Shown piece by piece: positions 1 through 8,496 of a stretch of 64,000 nucleotides of DNA (positions are counted from its first letter, which is position 1; each line of letters begins with the position of its first letter). Both the position numbers and the translations under genes were made by a program. This DNA is from Natrinema gari JCM 14663. GTDB lineage: Archaea; Halobacteriota; Halobacteria; Halobacteriales; Natrialbaceae. Where the stretch lies: positions 1 through 64,000 of the forward strand of contig NZ_AOIJ01000041.1 of NCBI RefSeq assembly GCF_000337175.1. The letters are read 5' to 3'. The notes beneath the pieces are model-generated. The model ran no database searches, was not told the DNA's origin, and saw only the letters and a list, made by a program, of their open reading frames with translations.

Positions 1-1500
1 CCGCCGTACACGCGCGGTCCGTACCCGACGATGTACCGCGGGCGAACGTGGACGATGCGCCAGTTCGCCGGCTTCGGCACCGCCGAGGAGACAAACGAGC
101 GGTTCCACTACCTGATCGACGAGGGCCAGACGGGGCTCTCGACGGCGTTCGACATGCCCTCGCTGATGGGGCTGGACTCGGATCACCCGATGAGCCAGGG
201 CGAGGTCGGGAAGGAGGGCGTCGCCGTCGACACGCTCCGGGATATGGAGATCCTCTTCGACGGGATCGACATCGGCGCGGTTTCCACGTCGTTTACCATC
301 AACCCCTCGGCGGCGGTCATCTACGCGATGTACATCGCACTGGCCGATCAACAAGGCGTCCCGCGCGAGGAGGTCCGGGGGACGCTCCAAAACGACATGC
401 TCAAGGAGTTCATCGCCCAGCGGGAGTGGATGATCCCGCCGGAGCCATCGCTGGACATCGTCACCGACACCATCGAGTTCGCCACCGAAGAAACACCGCG
501 GTTCCATCCCGTCTCCATCTCGGGCTATCACATTCGCGAAGCGGGCTCGACCGCCATCCAGGAAGCGGCGTTCACGCTCGCCGACGGGTTCGCCTACGTC
601 GAGGACTGCCTCGATCGAGGGCTCGAGATCGACGAGTTTGCACCGCTGCTCTCGTTTTTCTTCAACTGCCACAACTCCATCTTCGAGGAGATCGCGAAGT
701 TCCGCGCAGCGCGGCGCGTCTACGCCCGCGTGATGGAAGACTGGTACGGGGCAGCGGCCGACGAATCGAAACGGCTCAAGTTCCACACCCAGACCGCGGG
801 GCAGTCCCTGACCGCCCAACAACCGCTGAACAACATCGCTCGGGTAACGATCCAGGCGCTGGCCGGCGTCCTCGGGGGGACCCAGTCGCTGCACACCAAC
901 AGCTTTGACGAGGCGCTCGCGCTCCCAAGCGAGAAAGCCGTCCGCGTCGCCTTACGCACTCAGCAGATCATCGCCGAGGAGTCCGGCGCGGCCGACATCG
1001 TCGACCCGATGGGGGGGAGCTACGCCGTCGAAACGCTTACGAACGAACTCGAGGCGGAGATCATGACGTATCTCGAGGAGATCAAGGAGATCGGCGACGG
1101 CTCGATGCGCGACGGCGTTCTCAACGGCATCGAGCAAGGCTATTTCCACCACGAAATCGGGGAGGCGAGCTACGAATACCAGCAACGCGTCGAACGCGGC
1201 GAGGAAGTCGTCGTCGGCGTCAACGAGTACACCATCGAGGAGGACACCTCCCCGGAGATCCTCGAAGTCGACGAGACGACGCGCGAGCGCCAACTCGCGC
1301 GCCTCGAGGAAGTACGGGCGGAACGCGACGACGAGGCGGTCGACGCGACGCTCGAGGCGCTGTCGGACGCGATCGACCGCAACGAGAACGTCATGCCGTT
1401 TATCATCGACGCAGTGAAAGCGTACGCATCGATGGGTGAGATCATGGACGTGTTCGAGGAGCACCACGGCGCATATCAGGAGAACATCACACCCGTCTAA
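1..1500 (+). CDS. mcmA1: methylmalonyl-CoA mutase, large-subunit catalytic domain (5' end outside window)
   Basis: The reading frame is open from base 1, so the true start lies upstream; 499 codons remain of a chain usually near 560. The protein has the substrate-binding TIM-barrel of the adenosylcobalamin-dependent mutase that interconverts methylmalonyl-CoA and succinyl-CoA. Recognisable blocks are TAFDMPSLMGLDSDHP, TLQNDMLKEF, HPVSISGYHIREAGS, FHTQTAGQSLTAQQP and DPMGGSYAVE. The C-terminus is the acidic linker that precedes the B12 domain in fused enzymes. No B12 domain follows, so this is the two-subunit archaeal form and the cobalamin-binding chain is encoded elsewhere. The role is propionate and odd-chain or branched-chain catabolism. 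The family is certain from sequence; the symbol follows common haloarchaeal usage. Confidence 0.93.
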   Translation, partial: PPYTRGPYPTMYRGRTWTMRQFAGFGTAEETNERFHYLIDEGQTGLSTAFDMPSLMGLDSDHPMSQGEVGKEGVAVDTLRDMEILFDGIDIGAVSTSFTINPSAAVIYAMYIALADQQGVPREEVRGTLQNDMLKEFIAQREWMIPPEPSLDIVTDTIEFATEETPRFHPVSISGYHIREAGSTAIQEAAFTLADGFAYVEDCLDRGLEIDEFAPLLSFFFNCHNSIFEEIAKFRAARRVYARVMEDWYGAAADESKRLKFHTQTAGQSLTAQQPLNNIARVTIQALAGVLGGTQSLHTNSFDEALALPSEKAVRVALRTQQIIAEESGAADIVDPMGGSYAVETLTNELEAEIMTYLEEIKEIGDGSMRDGVLNGIEQGYFHHEIGEASYEYQQRVERGEEVVVGVNEYTIEEDTSPEILEVDETTRERQLARLEEVRAERDDEAVDATLEALSDAIDRNENVMPFIIDAVKAYASMGEIMDVFEEHHGAYQENITPV

Positions 1501-1534
1501 CGATCGACGACAACTCCATCACGGTCACCGGATA

Positions 1535-1551
1535 CGAGAGTCGGACTCTCG
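1535..1551 (+). terminator. perfect 8-bp inverted repeat after the mutase gene
   Basis: CGAGAGTC-G-GACTCTCG begins 35 bases after the mutase stop codon. It could act in termination or RNA stability. The one-base loop is too tight for a standard hairpin and no T-run follows directly, so the role is uncertain. Confidence 0.3.
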
Positions 1552-1637
1552 GGACGCTATCAGAAAAAGGTATTTCTGTGAGAAGCGAGCCGCCGTGGGA
1601 CCTCCTATCCAGACGGATGATGGGATTGGTGATTTTG

Positions 1638-1660
1638 ATATTGTGTAATACCCACAATAT
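1638..1660. promoter_or_regulatory. 23-bp perfect dyad between convergent genes
   Basis: ATATTGTG and CACAATAT are exact inverted 8-base arms separated by 7 bases. The position between two convergent genes would suit a bidirectional terminator hairpin. The AT-rich arms equally resemble a protein-binding dyad. No promoter-dependent gene is evident beside it. Confidence 0.4.
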
Positions 1661-1983
1661 AGGACGTCATTCGACCGCGTTTCCGCTATGAGTTCTGTTT
1701 GATCGACTCGGCTATAGAAAGCGAAATAATAGTATGAATGACCAGTATTGTAGCTCGTCTGCCGGATCTATTCGCGACCCGTGAGTGAGATGGAGACGAG
1801 CGAGTGGTCGATTATTAGCCATACTCTTGTACGAAGTGCACATATTCACGCTCGGAATACCGGTCTGATAACTCATCTGCTGACCGATATCGGTGGTGTC
1901 GAACTGGACGACACTCGTGTCGCTATTCTAGTAGATGGTTGGTCGGCTCGAGGCAGGTTGCGGACTGAACGGGGACGAATGCC

Positions 1984-3291
1984 CTAGCGTCGATGATCGT
2001 AGACGCGTTTGACTTTCCCGGTTTTAGTCCGCTCGAGACTGCCGGGCTCGGCGATCGTGAGTCGATCCGGGGTAAAAGAGAGGACGTTCGAGAGCCGATT
2101 CCGGATTCGGTCGCGGAGGTCGTCGAGATCGGCAGTCGTCTCCGGCTCCCGTTCGACGGTGAGTGTCATCCGATCGAGATTGTTCTCGCGATCGATATCG
2201 ATACGATAAAACGGTGCGATCTCCTCGAACTCGAGGACGACGTCCTCCACTTCGCTGGGGTACAGGTTGATCCCACGAACGATCAGGAGGTCATCCGCAC
2301 GGCCAGTCACGTTGTCCATTCTGACCATCGTTCGACCACAGTCACAGGTGTCGTAATTCAGCGTCGTCAGATCACCCGTTCGATACCGGAGCACCGGTAG
2401 CGCCTCTTTCGTCAGACTCGTCAAGACGAGTTCGCCCTCCTCGCCCTCCTCGAGGGGGTCGCCCGTTTTCGGATCGACGACTTCGGGATAGAAGTGGTCC
2501 TCCCAGATGTGGAGGCCGTCCTGCGCCTCGTGACACTCCATCGAAACGCCAGGTCCGATGACCTCCGACAGTCCGTAGATGTCGACGCCGGTAACGTCGA
2601 GGCGCTCTTCGATCTCTTCCCGCATGGGGTCCGTACACGGCTCCGCCCCGAAAATGACCGTCTCGAGCGGGAGGTCGCGAACGTCGACGCCCATCTCCCG
2701 AGCGGTCTCGGCCAGATAGAGCGAGTACGACGGCGTACAACTGAGCGCATCGCTTTCCAGATCCTGCAGCAACTCGACTTGTCGCTGTGTCTGCCCGCCA
2801 CCGATCGGAATGACCGTCACCCCGAGCGTTTCCGCACCGTAGTGAAGCCCGAGGCCGCCGGTGAACAGGCCGTATCCGTAGCCGTTTTGCAGCGTTTCGC
2901 CCGGTTCGACGCCCGCCGCACGGAGCGAGCGAGCGACGACCTCACTCCAGACATCGATGTCGGTTTCCGTGTACCCGACGATTTTCGGCTTCCCGGTCGT
3001 CCCGGAGGAGGCGTGTATTCGCTGGAGGTCGCTTTCGTCGACGGCGAACAACCCATCCGGATACGCCGTACGGAAGTCCGCTTTCGTAGTCATCGGAATC
3101 AGTGACAGATCGTCGACCCCGTCGATCGCAGCCGGATCGACGCCGGCCTCGTCGAATGCCGTCCGATACAAGTCGACGTTTTCGTACGCGTGTGCAACCG
3201 TCTCTCGCAGTCGTTTGTCCTGTAGCGCGCGGAGTTCGTCCCGCGAGAGGGACTCGTGACTGCTCTCGAGTGGAGTTCGTGATTGTGACAT
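1984..3291 (-). CDS. paaK: phenylacetate-CoA ligase (PaaK family)
   Basis: This AMP-forming acyl-CoA ligase activates phenylacetate to phenylacetyl-CoA in the cytoplasm, the first step of the aerobic phenylacetate pathway. From the chosen start at 3291 (MSQSRTP, 435 residues, normal for PaaK), the ATP-binding loop SSGTTGKPK is at residues 95-103. An acidic C-terminal lobe contains YRTGDL, the NVTGRADD turn and the final TKTGKVKRV lysine motif. In-frame starts also exist at 3342 (ATG) and 3357 (GTG). A TATA-like box near 3386-3391 would make the longer form almost leaderless, so the N-terminus is not settled. It is divergent from an amidohydrolase gene and lies about 2 kb from the paaABCD operon, whose product acts on its product. 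Confidence 0.88.
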   Translation of the reverse strand: MSQSRTPLESSHESLSRDELRALQDKRLRETVAHAYENVDLYRTAFDEAGVDPAAIDGVDDLSLIPMTTKADFRTAYPDGLFAVDESDLQRIHASSGTTGKPKIVGYTETDIDVWSEVVARSLRAAGVEPGETLQNGYGYGLFTGGLGLHYGAETLGVTVIPIGGGQTQRQVELLQDLESDALSCTPSYSLYLAETAREMGVDVRDLPLETVIFGAEPCTDPMREEIEERLDVTGVDIYGLSEVIGPGVSMECHEAQDGLHIWEDHFYPEVVDPKTGDPLEEGEEGELVLTSLTKEALPVLRYRTGDLTTLNYDTCDCGRTMVRMDNVTGRADDLLIVRGINLYPSEVEDVVLEFEEIAPFYRIDIDRENNLDRMTLTVEREPETTADLDDLRDRIRNRLSNVLSFTPDRLTIAEPGSLERTKTGKVKRVYDHRR

Positions 3292-3506
3292 GAGTGACGT
3301 TCGTGTTCCCGGTAGTCCCGTGAATGCGTCTCGAGGTACCATACCGTACACATCCACTTATCACACAACCCCAATATGTGGGTGCTATAAGTATTCCATG
3401 GCTAGTACGACCGGAACAGCCACTCGGAGCCGGGGACGAAACGGCGCGAGCGGGCCGGTCGTCGCGTGACCCATACGCTTTTATCATTCGGACGGACATA
3501 TCCGAC
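3292..3506. promoter_or_regulatory. divergent promoter region, paaK / amidohydrolase
   Basis: On the minus strand a TATA-like TTATAG at 3386-3391 points toward paaK. On the plus strand CTTTTATCA near 3478-3487 sits about 25 bases before the ATG at 3507, the spacing of a leaderless haloarchaeal promoter. Both assignments rest on pattern and spacing only. Confidence 0.5.
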
Positions 3507-4379
3507 ATGGACCAGCTCCCGGGAGTAGCTGAGCAACGGCTCATCGATACGCACGCTCATCAGCCGACGGCGGAGTTCCTGGAAGACGCCGGCGGAGAGA
3601 TGATGCAAGACGCGGCCCGAAAGTTCGGCACCGACCTCGAGACGTGGGGATACGAGGAAATGCGGGCGGAATACGCTGACGCGGGCATCGGCCGCGCCGT
3701 GCTGTTGGGCTGGGACGCCGAGACGAATACCGGGAATCCGCCCGTTCCAAACGACTACGTCGCCGAAGTTCGGGACGAATACCCCGACTTTTTCATCGGG
3801 TTCGGAAGCGTCGATCCGCTAAAAGACGACTGTGTGGAAGAAGCGATCCGGTGCGTCGAGGACCTCGATCTCTCCGGCTTCAAATTTCAACAGATAGCGC
3901 AGGGGTTCGATCCGTCCGCTCCCGAGTACGAGGACCTGTGGACGACGATCGAAGACCTCGGAGTGCCGGTCGTCTTCCACGGCGGGAACTCGACGCTCGG
4001 TGCGTGCTCGGCGGGCGGACGCGGGTTGAAGGTCAAACACGGGAATCCGTTGCTCATCGACGACGTCGCCGCCGAGCATCCGGACCTCGAGATCCTGATC
4101 GCCCATCCGGCGTTCCCGTGGGAGGCGGAGCAACTCGCGATCTGTCAACAGAAGGGGAACGTCTATATGGATCTCTCGGGATGGCTGCCGAAGTACATCG
4201 ACGAGCAAGTACTGCAGTACGCTGGCTCGGTGCTCAGTGACAAGGTCATGTTCGGGACGGACTACCCGATGATCCATCCGGACGAGTGGCTCGAGTCGTT
4301 CGCCGCTCATACCGACTACGATGCGGCGACCCAACGGCGACTGCTCTTCGAGAACGCGGAGGAGTTTTTCGGACTCTAA
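3507..4379 (+). CDS. amidohydrolase family 2 (TIM-barrel metal-dependent hydrolase/decarboxylase)
   Basis: The 290-residue protein has the metal-binding start of the amidohydrolase-2 family (DTHAHQP, residues 14-20). Later motifs are FHGG, LIAHPAFPW and the C-terminal FGTDYPMIHPDEW, which supplies the usual metal-ligand Asp. This family includes aminocarboxymuconate-semialdehyde-type decarboxylases and other ring-fission or acyl hydrolases. The start at 3507 is chosen over upstream in-frame starts because a TATA-like box lies about 25 bases before it and upstream codons look non-coding. Its place between paaK and the paa regulator suggests a role in aromatic or acyl-CoA breakdown. The exact substrate cannot be read from sequence. 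Confidence 0.8.
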   Translation: MDQLPGVAEQRLIDTHAHQPTAEFLEDAGGEMMQDAARKFGTDLETWGYEEMRAEYADAGIGRAVLLGWDAETNTGNPPVPNDYVAEVRDEYPDFFIGFGSVDPLKDDCVEEAIRCVEDLDLSGFKFQQIAQGFDPSAPEYEDLWTTIEDLGVPVVFHGGNSTLGACSAGGRGLKVKHGNPLLIDDVAAEHPDLEILIAHPAFPWEAEQLAICQQKGNVYMDLSGWLPKYIDEQVLQYAGSVLSDKVMFGTDYPMIHPDEWLESFAAHTDYDAATQRRLLFENAEEFFGL

Positions 4380-4598
4380 GCCCCACTGAAACGCGACGGT
4401 CGCCGGCGTGCCACCGCTCGGTTCGTGTATCAGTTGCTGCGAACCGACCCCATCTACCTGCCCGGTCGACGCCCGGGCAGACAGCTCATTGCGGAACTCC
4501 CGATGAGCCCTGTCACGGTCTCGAGAGCAGCTAGAACGAAAGAATCGGAGCGACGTGAAATGCGAGCCCGCTTCGATCGGACCGCCGCCGTTTCCGCG

Positions 4599-4919
4599 TT
4601 ACTCGTCCGTCACGTGGACCGTCTCCTCGACGACCATTCGCGGCCCCGCACCGACATCGATGAATTCGGCAGCGTCATCCATAACGTCCGTTCCGACATC
4701 CGAGGCGAACGCCTCGTTCATCGCTTCGACGCTCTCGAAAGAGAGGTTGAGAACGCCGTCGTACTCGGCCTCGTCCGGGTCCGTCGGTACCGACGTGCTG
4801 TAGCGTTTCAGTCCGGGGAGTTGCGCCGCGATGGCCACGTGCTCTCCTCGCCAGCGGTCGACGAACTCCTCGTGAGTGTAGCCATCCGCTCTGCTGAGGA
4901 CATCGACTACCGTTATCAT
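4599..4919 (-). CDS. EthD-domain protein (small ferredoxin-like dimeric fold)
   Basis: The 106-residue protein has the typical EthD layout. A first strand MITVVDVLSR is followed by YTHEEFVDRWRGEHVAIAAQLPGLKRY, then an ALPHA-type helix SFESVEAMNEAFAS and a final strand. The WxxEH..L.PGL.RY pattern is the family signature. EthD proteins are small and often accompany degradation or oxygenase systems; their chemistry is mostly unknown. A longer open frame exists on the opposite strand over the same DNA, but only the minus-strand product shows family motifs and acidic composition. It lies between the amidohydrolase and the HTH-10 regulator, so a phenylacetate-linked role is plausible but inferred. 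Confidence 0.8.
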   Translation of the reverse strand: MITVVDVLSRADGYTHEEFVDRWRGEHVAIAAQLPGLKRYSTSVPTDPDEAEYDGVLNLSFESVEAMNEAFASDVGTDVMDDAAEFIDVGAGPRMVVEETVHVTDE

Positions 4920-5068
4920 ACATGCTATCTCTCACGGCCCGACGACTTTGCTCTATCGGTGGTACCGGTCTCACCGCACGTTCCGAACGGCGGGTCCGGA
5001 AACGATGTCCGATCGGGCCGAATCGGCTGCAAACACACGAGCCGATAGCCTCAATTGCGGACAGGACA

Positions 5069-5707
5069 CTAGCCGAAAAGATCCCTGAAGAGGGTGGCCT
5101 GCGCTCGGCGGAGTCGTTCGAGAAACGCCGACTTGCTAATGCCGATCGCATCGGCGACATCGCTCGCATCCGCCTCTCGAGGGACGGTAAAGTAATTCAG
5201 TTCCAGCGCGTACTGGATGCTCTCGACCTGGGTGGGTGTGAGATCCCAGCGACTGGCGACCGGTTCATCGTCCTCGCCGTGGAGTTGATAGATGCGTTCC
5301 AACCGAACGCCGACCGTTTCGCCGGCGGTTTCCATGACGCCGTCGAGGACGTCCCGACCGACGACTGCCCCAGTTAACAGCGCTTCGCCGGTCCGGTATT
5401 CGATGGAGTCGACCAGCAGACCGGCGCTGATGAGTTGGTGAATAATACAGGGCTGTTTCGACAGACAGCGGAAATTATCTCGGTTGTCCGTTCGCGATCG
5501 ATGGAGATACCGTATTCGGTCGTCACCGTCGAGCGTTTCGGCGAGTTCGTCGTGCGGCGAGGTACTGAACTGCAAGAGCACGTTCCCATCGCTTCGCAAC
5601 TGCGGCGGCTGGGCGACGATATCCGTCCCCGTCACCCGCGTCGCCTCCGCGAGCGGGCAGTCATCACCCGTGATACGGAACTCGACGATCAGACAGTCGC
5701 TGATCAT
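5069..5707 (-). CDS. HTH-10 (bacterio-opsin-activator type) transcriptional regulator
   Basis: This 212-residue regulator has a variable sensory N-terminal half. Its C-terminal HTH-10 domain (about residues 155-212) starts with the family hallmark LTPTQVESIQYALELNYFTVPRE and continues into the recognition region VADAIGISKSAFLERLRRAQATL. This is the haloarchaeal Bat-type class. It is transcribed divergently from paaABCD with only 84 bases between start codons, so control of the phenylacetyl-CoA epoxidase operon is the natural inference. A TATA-like TTATATTA on the minus strand at about 5729-5736 lies some 27 bases before the ATG, which supports this start and a leaderless transcript. The ligand is unknown. 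Confidence 0.88.
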   Translation of the reverse strand: MISDCLIVEFRITGDDCPLAEATRVTGTDIVAQPPQLRSDGNVLLQFSTSPHDELAETLDGDDRIRYLHRSRTDNRDNFRCLSKQPCIIHQLISAGLLVDSIEYRTGEALLTGAVVGRDVLDGVMETAGETVGVRLERIYQLHGEDDEPVASRWDLTPTQVESIQYALELNYFTVPREADASDVADAIGISKSAFLERLRRAQATLFRDLFG

Positions 5708-5791
5708 TACGCGTCGGTACGGCGGACCGTAATATAAATCCCCGACATACGCGGGTCAACCGGTAAGATACCATACGACGATACATCGCGT
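5708..5791. promoter_or_regulatory. divergent promoter between HTH-10 regulator and paaA
   Basis: The 84-base spacer holds two opposed TATA-like boxes at leaderless distance: TTATATTA (minus) near 5729-5736 and GTAAGATACC (plus) near 5762-5771. Shared control of regulator and operon is inferred from the short spacer. Confidence 0.55.
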
Positions 5792-6730
5792 ATGGACCTC
5801 GAGACAGTCATGGAACGGGCAGGCCCCCGGGAGTTCGGGCCGGGGGACGACCTCCCGGAGAAGTATCGCAAAGCCGCGACTCGAATGATCCAATTTCACG
5901 CGAACAGCGAGGTCATGGGCGGGTACCTCGACAAGACGTTTACGCGAAAGGCACCCTCGCTCGATCGGAAACTGGCGAACACGGCGAAAGTACAGGACGA
6001 AATCGGCCACGCACAGCTGCTCTATCGCGCCGCCGAGACGCTAGGCGTGAAAACTCGAGCGGAGATGCTCGATGAGCTCGCGACCGGTGACGGGAAGTTC
6101 TTGAACTGCTTTCATTATCCCGTCGATTCGTGGTACGAAGCACCGATGATCGACTTCTTCGTCGACGGCGGTGCGATGCGTCGGCAGGCGACGCTGAAGT
6201 CGACCAGTTGGACGCCGTACGCACATGCGATGGATAAGGTCTGTTTCGAGGAGGGGTTCCACGTGAAACACGGCGAGTCAATCCTTCGGGAACTCATGAA
6301 CGGGTCCAAGGCGACTCAAGAGCGCATGCAGGAGACGTTCGACGTGTGGTGGCCGCGCATCCTCCAGTTCTTCGGTCCGACGAACGACGAGAGCGTCCAC
6401 GATGACTTCGCCCAGGCCGTCGGCCTCAAAACGGCGACGAACGACGAACTCCGGACATCGTTCCTCAATATGTATATCCCCAAGGCTGAAAAGTACGGGT
6501 TGGAGATCCCGGAGTATCCCCGTCTTTACGAGCGGGACGACGGAACGATGGCCGTTCGTGAGGACGACCTCGACTGGGAGGAGTTCTGGACCATCTCGAG
6601 GAACGAATACGAGGGCTCGAAAGAACAGATCGGCTCGCGTCGTCGCCGGCAGGACGCGGTCGAATGGGTACGCGAATCGCTTGAAACGTGGGAGTCCAGT
6701 GCCGGACCGACCCCACAGACGGCCGATTAG
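5792..6730 (+). CDS. paaA: 1,2-phenylacetyl-CoA epoxidase, catalytic subunit PaaA
   Basis: PaaA is the diiron oxygenase subunit that epoxidises the ring of phenylacetyl-CoA. The 312-residue length matches the bacterial enzyme (about 309). Di-iron ligand motifs are visible: Glu40 in HANSEVMGGYL, EIGH at residues 70-73, and a downstream EEGFHVKHGE motif. The protein is the first gene of a tightly packed operon with PaaB, PaaC and PaaD and has its own TATA-like box about 27 bases upstream. The reductase PaaE, which feeds electrons to the complex, is not in this window. The sequence is acidic throughout, as expected for a halophile cytoplasmic enzyme. Confidence 0.95.
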   Translation: MDLETVMERAGPREFGPGDDLPEKYRKAATRMIQFHANSEVMGGYLDKTFTRKAPSLDRKLANTAKVQDEIGHAQLLYRAAETLGVKTRAEMLDELATGDGKFLNCFHYPVDSWYEAPMIDFFVDGGAMRRQATLKSTSWTPYAHAMDKVCFEEGFHVKHGESILRELMNGSKATQERMQETFDVWWPRILQFFGPTNDESVHDDFAQAVGLKTATNDELRTSFLNMYIPKAEKYGLEIPEYPRLYERDDGTMAVREDDLDWEEFWTISRNEYEGSKEQIGSRRRRQDAVEWVRESLETWESSAGPTPQTAD

Positions 6731-6734
6731 ACCG

Positions 6735-7079
6735 ATGATTTGGGAAGTATTCAGACAGGAGGAGCCGGGTGACTCCCACGAGCACGTCGGCAACGTCCAC
6801 GCCCCGGATCGCGAAATGGCCACGCTGTTCGCCCGGATTCAACACGCCCGGCGAATGCAAACGAACTCCCTCTGGGTCACGCCGCGGGACGAGATCGGAG
6901 AGGTCACCGCCGAAGAAGCCGCATTCGGCGGTCGAACCGACAAGTCATACCGATGGGCGATGACGTACAACGACATCGACGCCTCGTTCGCCGAGGAAGT
7001 CGCTGACAGTGAGTCCAAACAACGCGAAGCGGCCCGCAAGCGCCGGGAGGCGCTCCGAGAGGAGGAGACCGACGCATGA
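6735..7079 (+). CDS. paaB: 1,2-phenylacetyl-CoA epoxidase, subunit PaaB
   Basis: This 114-residue subunit starts 4 bases after paaA stops (MIWEVFRQE). It has the conserved PaaB pattern of an N-terminal WEVF strand, a central HVGNVHAPDREMATLFARIQ helix, LWVTPRDEI, and a lysine/arginine-rich tail. PaaB bridges PaaAC dimers in the bacterial complex and has no catalytic residues. The length is slightly above the bacterial form (about 95) because of an acidic C-terminal extension. Its stop overlaps the paaC start, indicating translational coupling. Confidence 0.93.
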   Translation: MIWEVFRQEEPGDSHEHVGNVHAPDREMATLFARIQHARRMQTNSLWVTPRDEIGEVTAEEAAFGGRTDKSYRWAMTYNDIDASFAEEVADSESKQREAARKRREALREEETDA

Positions 7080-7912
7080 GCGAGACACCACGATCCGACG
7101 CCATCGACCGACGGGAACTCTCCGCCGAACAGCAGGCCGCGGTAGAGGAGTTGCTCTTCCGACTGGCAGACGACGAATTCGTCCACGCCGAGCGCCTGAC
7201 CGAGTGGCAGATTTACGCTCCGACTCTCGAGTCGGACCTCGCGATCGCCAACATCGCACAGGACGAATTCGGGCACGCTCGCCTGTGGTACGACCTGCTC
7301 AAGCAACTCGGATACACGGAGCCGGAATGTCTCTGGGAGCGGGACCCAACCGAGTGGACCCATAGTCTACTCGTGGAACGCCCCTTCGATGCGGGCGACT
7401 GGGGTGACGCCGTTCTCCGCGGCTATCTCTACGACGCCGCCGAACGGATCCGACTCGAGGCGGTAGCCGACACGAGCTACGCACCGCTTGCGGATCGCGT
7501 CGGGAAAGCCCTCGAGGAAGAGGCGTACCATCGGGAACACGCCACCAACTGGTTGGAGCGGCTGACTGCGGACGACGACGGGCGGGCCCGGATGCAGGAC
7601 GCGCTCGACGAACTCTTTCCCGCTGCGCTGTCGCTGTTCGATCCCGGGCCGCGCGAGGACGATATCGTCGCGTTCGGATTCCGGACCGAATCGCTCGCGG
7701 CGATGCGTACCGAGTGGCTCGAAACGATCGGTCCGGCGCTGGAGGCGCTGGGGCTTGACGTTCCCGACCCCGACCAGGTGGCGCGACCGAACGGTCGCGG
7801 TCGCTACGGGACGCACACCGATGCGTGGCACGACCTCTACGACGAGTTCACGGCGACGTATCGCGAGGTCGATTTCGAAACGCCCGCCCAGCTCCGCGCG
7901 ACGGAGGAATGA
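7076..7912 (+). CDS. paaC: 1,2-phenylacetyl-CoA epoxidase, structural subunit PaaC
   Basis: This 278-residue ferritin-like protein overlaps paaB by 4 bases (ATGA). Family motifs are ADDEFVHAERLTEW near the N-terminus, AQDEFGHARLWYDLL, and EEEAYHREHATNWLERL. PaaC forms the structural partner of PaaA and stabilises the epoxidase complex. It retains ferritin-like helices but does not bind catalytic iron in characterised homologues. The length is slightly above the usual 250 residues. It overlaps the next gene by 4 bases, so all subunits are probably made from one transcript. Confidence 0.93.
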   Translation: MSETPRSDAIDRRELSAEQQAAVEELLFRLADDEFVHAERLTEWQIYAPTLESDLAIANIAQDEFGHARLWYDLLKQLGYTEPECLWERDPTEWTHSLLVERPFDAGDWGDAVLRGYLYDAAERIRLEAVADTSYAPLADRVGKALEEEAYHREHATNWLERLTADDDGRARMQDALDELFPAALSLFDPGPREDDIVAFGFRTESLAAMRTEWLETIGPALEALGLDVPDPDQVARPNGRGRYGTHTDAWHDLYDEFTATYREVDFETPAQLRATEE

Positions 7913-8325
7913 CAATGCCGACGAACGCACCGATGGATGCCGAGGCCTGCACCTTCACCGACTTCAGCGAGGGGGACCCGTCCAGCGAGTATCCCAAAAC
8001 CGGAGCGGAGGCGGACGGCATCGAGGCCGAGGTCTGGAAGGCCCTCTACGAAGTCGAGGACCCGGAAATGCCCGTCAGTATCGTCGATCTCGGTCTGATT
8101 TACGATGTCGACGTCGCGGACGGTCGCTGTGACGTCGAAATGACGCTCACCTACACGGGCTGTCCCGCTCGAGAGATGCTGCTGAACGACGTGAAATGTG
8201 CGGCCGAAACGGTCCCGGCGGTCGACGAGGCGACCGTCGAACTTCGGTACACACCGGAGTGGAACGTGAACATGGTAACCGAAGAGGGCAAAGACAGCCT
8301 TCGGGACTTCGGGCTAAGCGTATGA
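7909..8325 (+). CDS. paaD: PaaD-like MIP18/DUF59 domain protein (iron-sulfur maturation of the epoxidase)
   Basis: The 138-residue product contains the MIP18/DUF59 domain: VWKALYEVEDPEMPVSIVDLGLIYDVDV, then MTLTYTGCPAREMLLNDV with the conserved Cys, and VELRYTPEWNVNMVTEEGKDSLRDFGLS. PaaD is thought to help assemble the metal or Fe-S sites of the epoxidase system. Starts at 7909 and 7915 are both possible. The first overlaps the paaC stop as ATGA and is preferred. Bacterial PaaD is one chain with a C-terminal zinc ribbon. Here the chain stops before the ribbon, and the ribbon is encoded by the next, overlapping gene. Confidence 0.9.
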   Translation: MTMPTNAPMDAEACTFTDFSEGDPSSEYPKTGAEADGIEAEVWKALYEVEDPEMPVSIVDLGLIYDVDVADGRCDVEMTLTYTGCPAREMLLNDVKCAAETVPAVDEATVELRYTPEWNVNMVTEEGKDSLRDFGLSV

Positions 8326-8486
8326 CGGAGCACGATCCGAGCACGACGACGACTGGTGAGACCGACGCACGGTGTCCCTACTGCGGGTCGACGGAGACGA
8401 GACGCGATCATCCCAAGGGACCCTCGCTCTGTCGATCGATGCACTTCTGCGAGAACTGCCAGCAACCGTTCGAGAAGTTCGCCTGA
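8322..8486 (+). CDS. stand-alone zinc-ribbon protein matching the C-terminal domain of bacterial PaaD
   Basis: This 54-residue protein overlaps the paaD stop by 4 bases (ATGA). It has two CxxC knuckles: CPYCGSTETRRD and CENCQQPFEKFA, with a middle Cys in PSLCRSMHF. The order CPYCGS..T...GPSLCRS..FC..C..PFEKF matches the zinc ribbon that ends single-chain bacterial PaaD proteins, as I recall them. It is best read as the second half of a split PaaD and should work with the preceding MIP18-type protein. It is followed at once by a convergent MaoC gene, so it ends the operon. Confidence 0.85.
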   Translation: MTEHDPSTTTTGETDARCPYCGSTETRRDHPKGPSLCRSMHFCENCQQPFEKFA

Positions 8487-8496
8487 GCGCGGTCCG

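Larger units (their letters stand above)
1501..1983. other. intergenic, convergent 3' ends; no convincing gene
   Basis: This stretch lies between the ends of the mutase gene and the convergent phenylacetate-CoA ligase gene. An open frame at 1781-1987 on the plus strand has no acidic bias and no recognisable motif, so I do not call it. Two inverted repeats in the stretch are listed separately. Confidence 0.6.

Noticed and set aside
1781-1987. 68-codon frame after the mutase gene
   Set aside because: Composition is not haloarchaeal-like, no promoter is evident, and the frame overlaps the end of paaK.
4425-5048. 207-codon plus-strand frame over the EthD gene
   Set aside because: The minus-strand product matches the EthD family; this frame has no recognisable domain.
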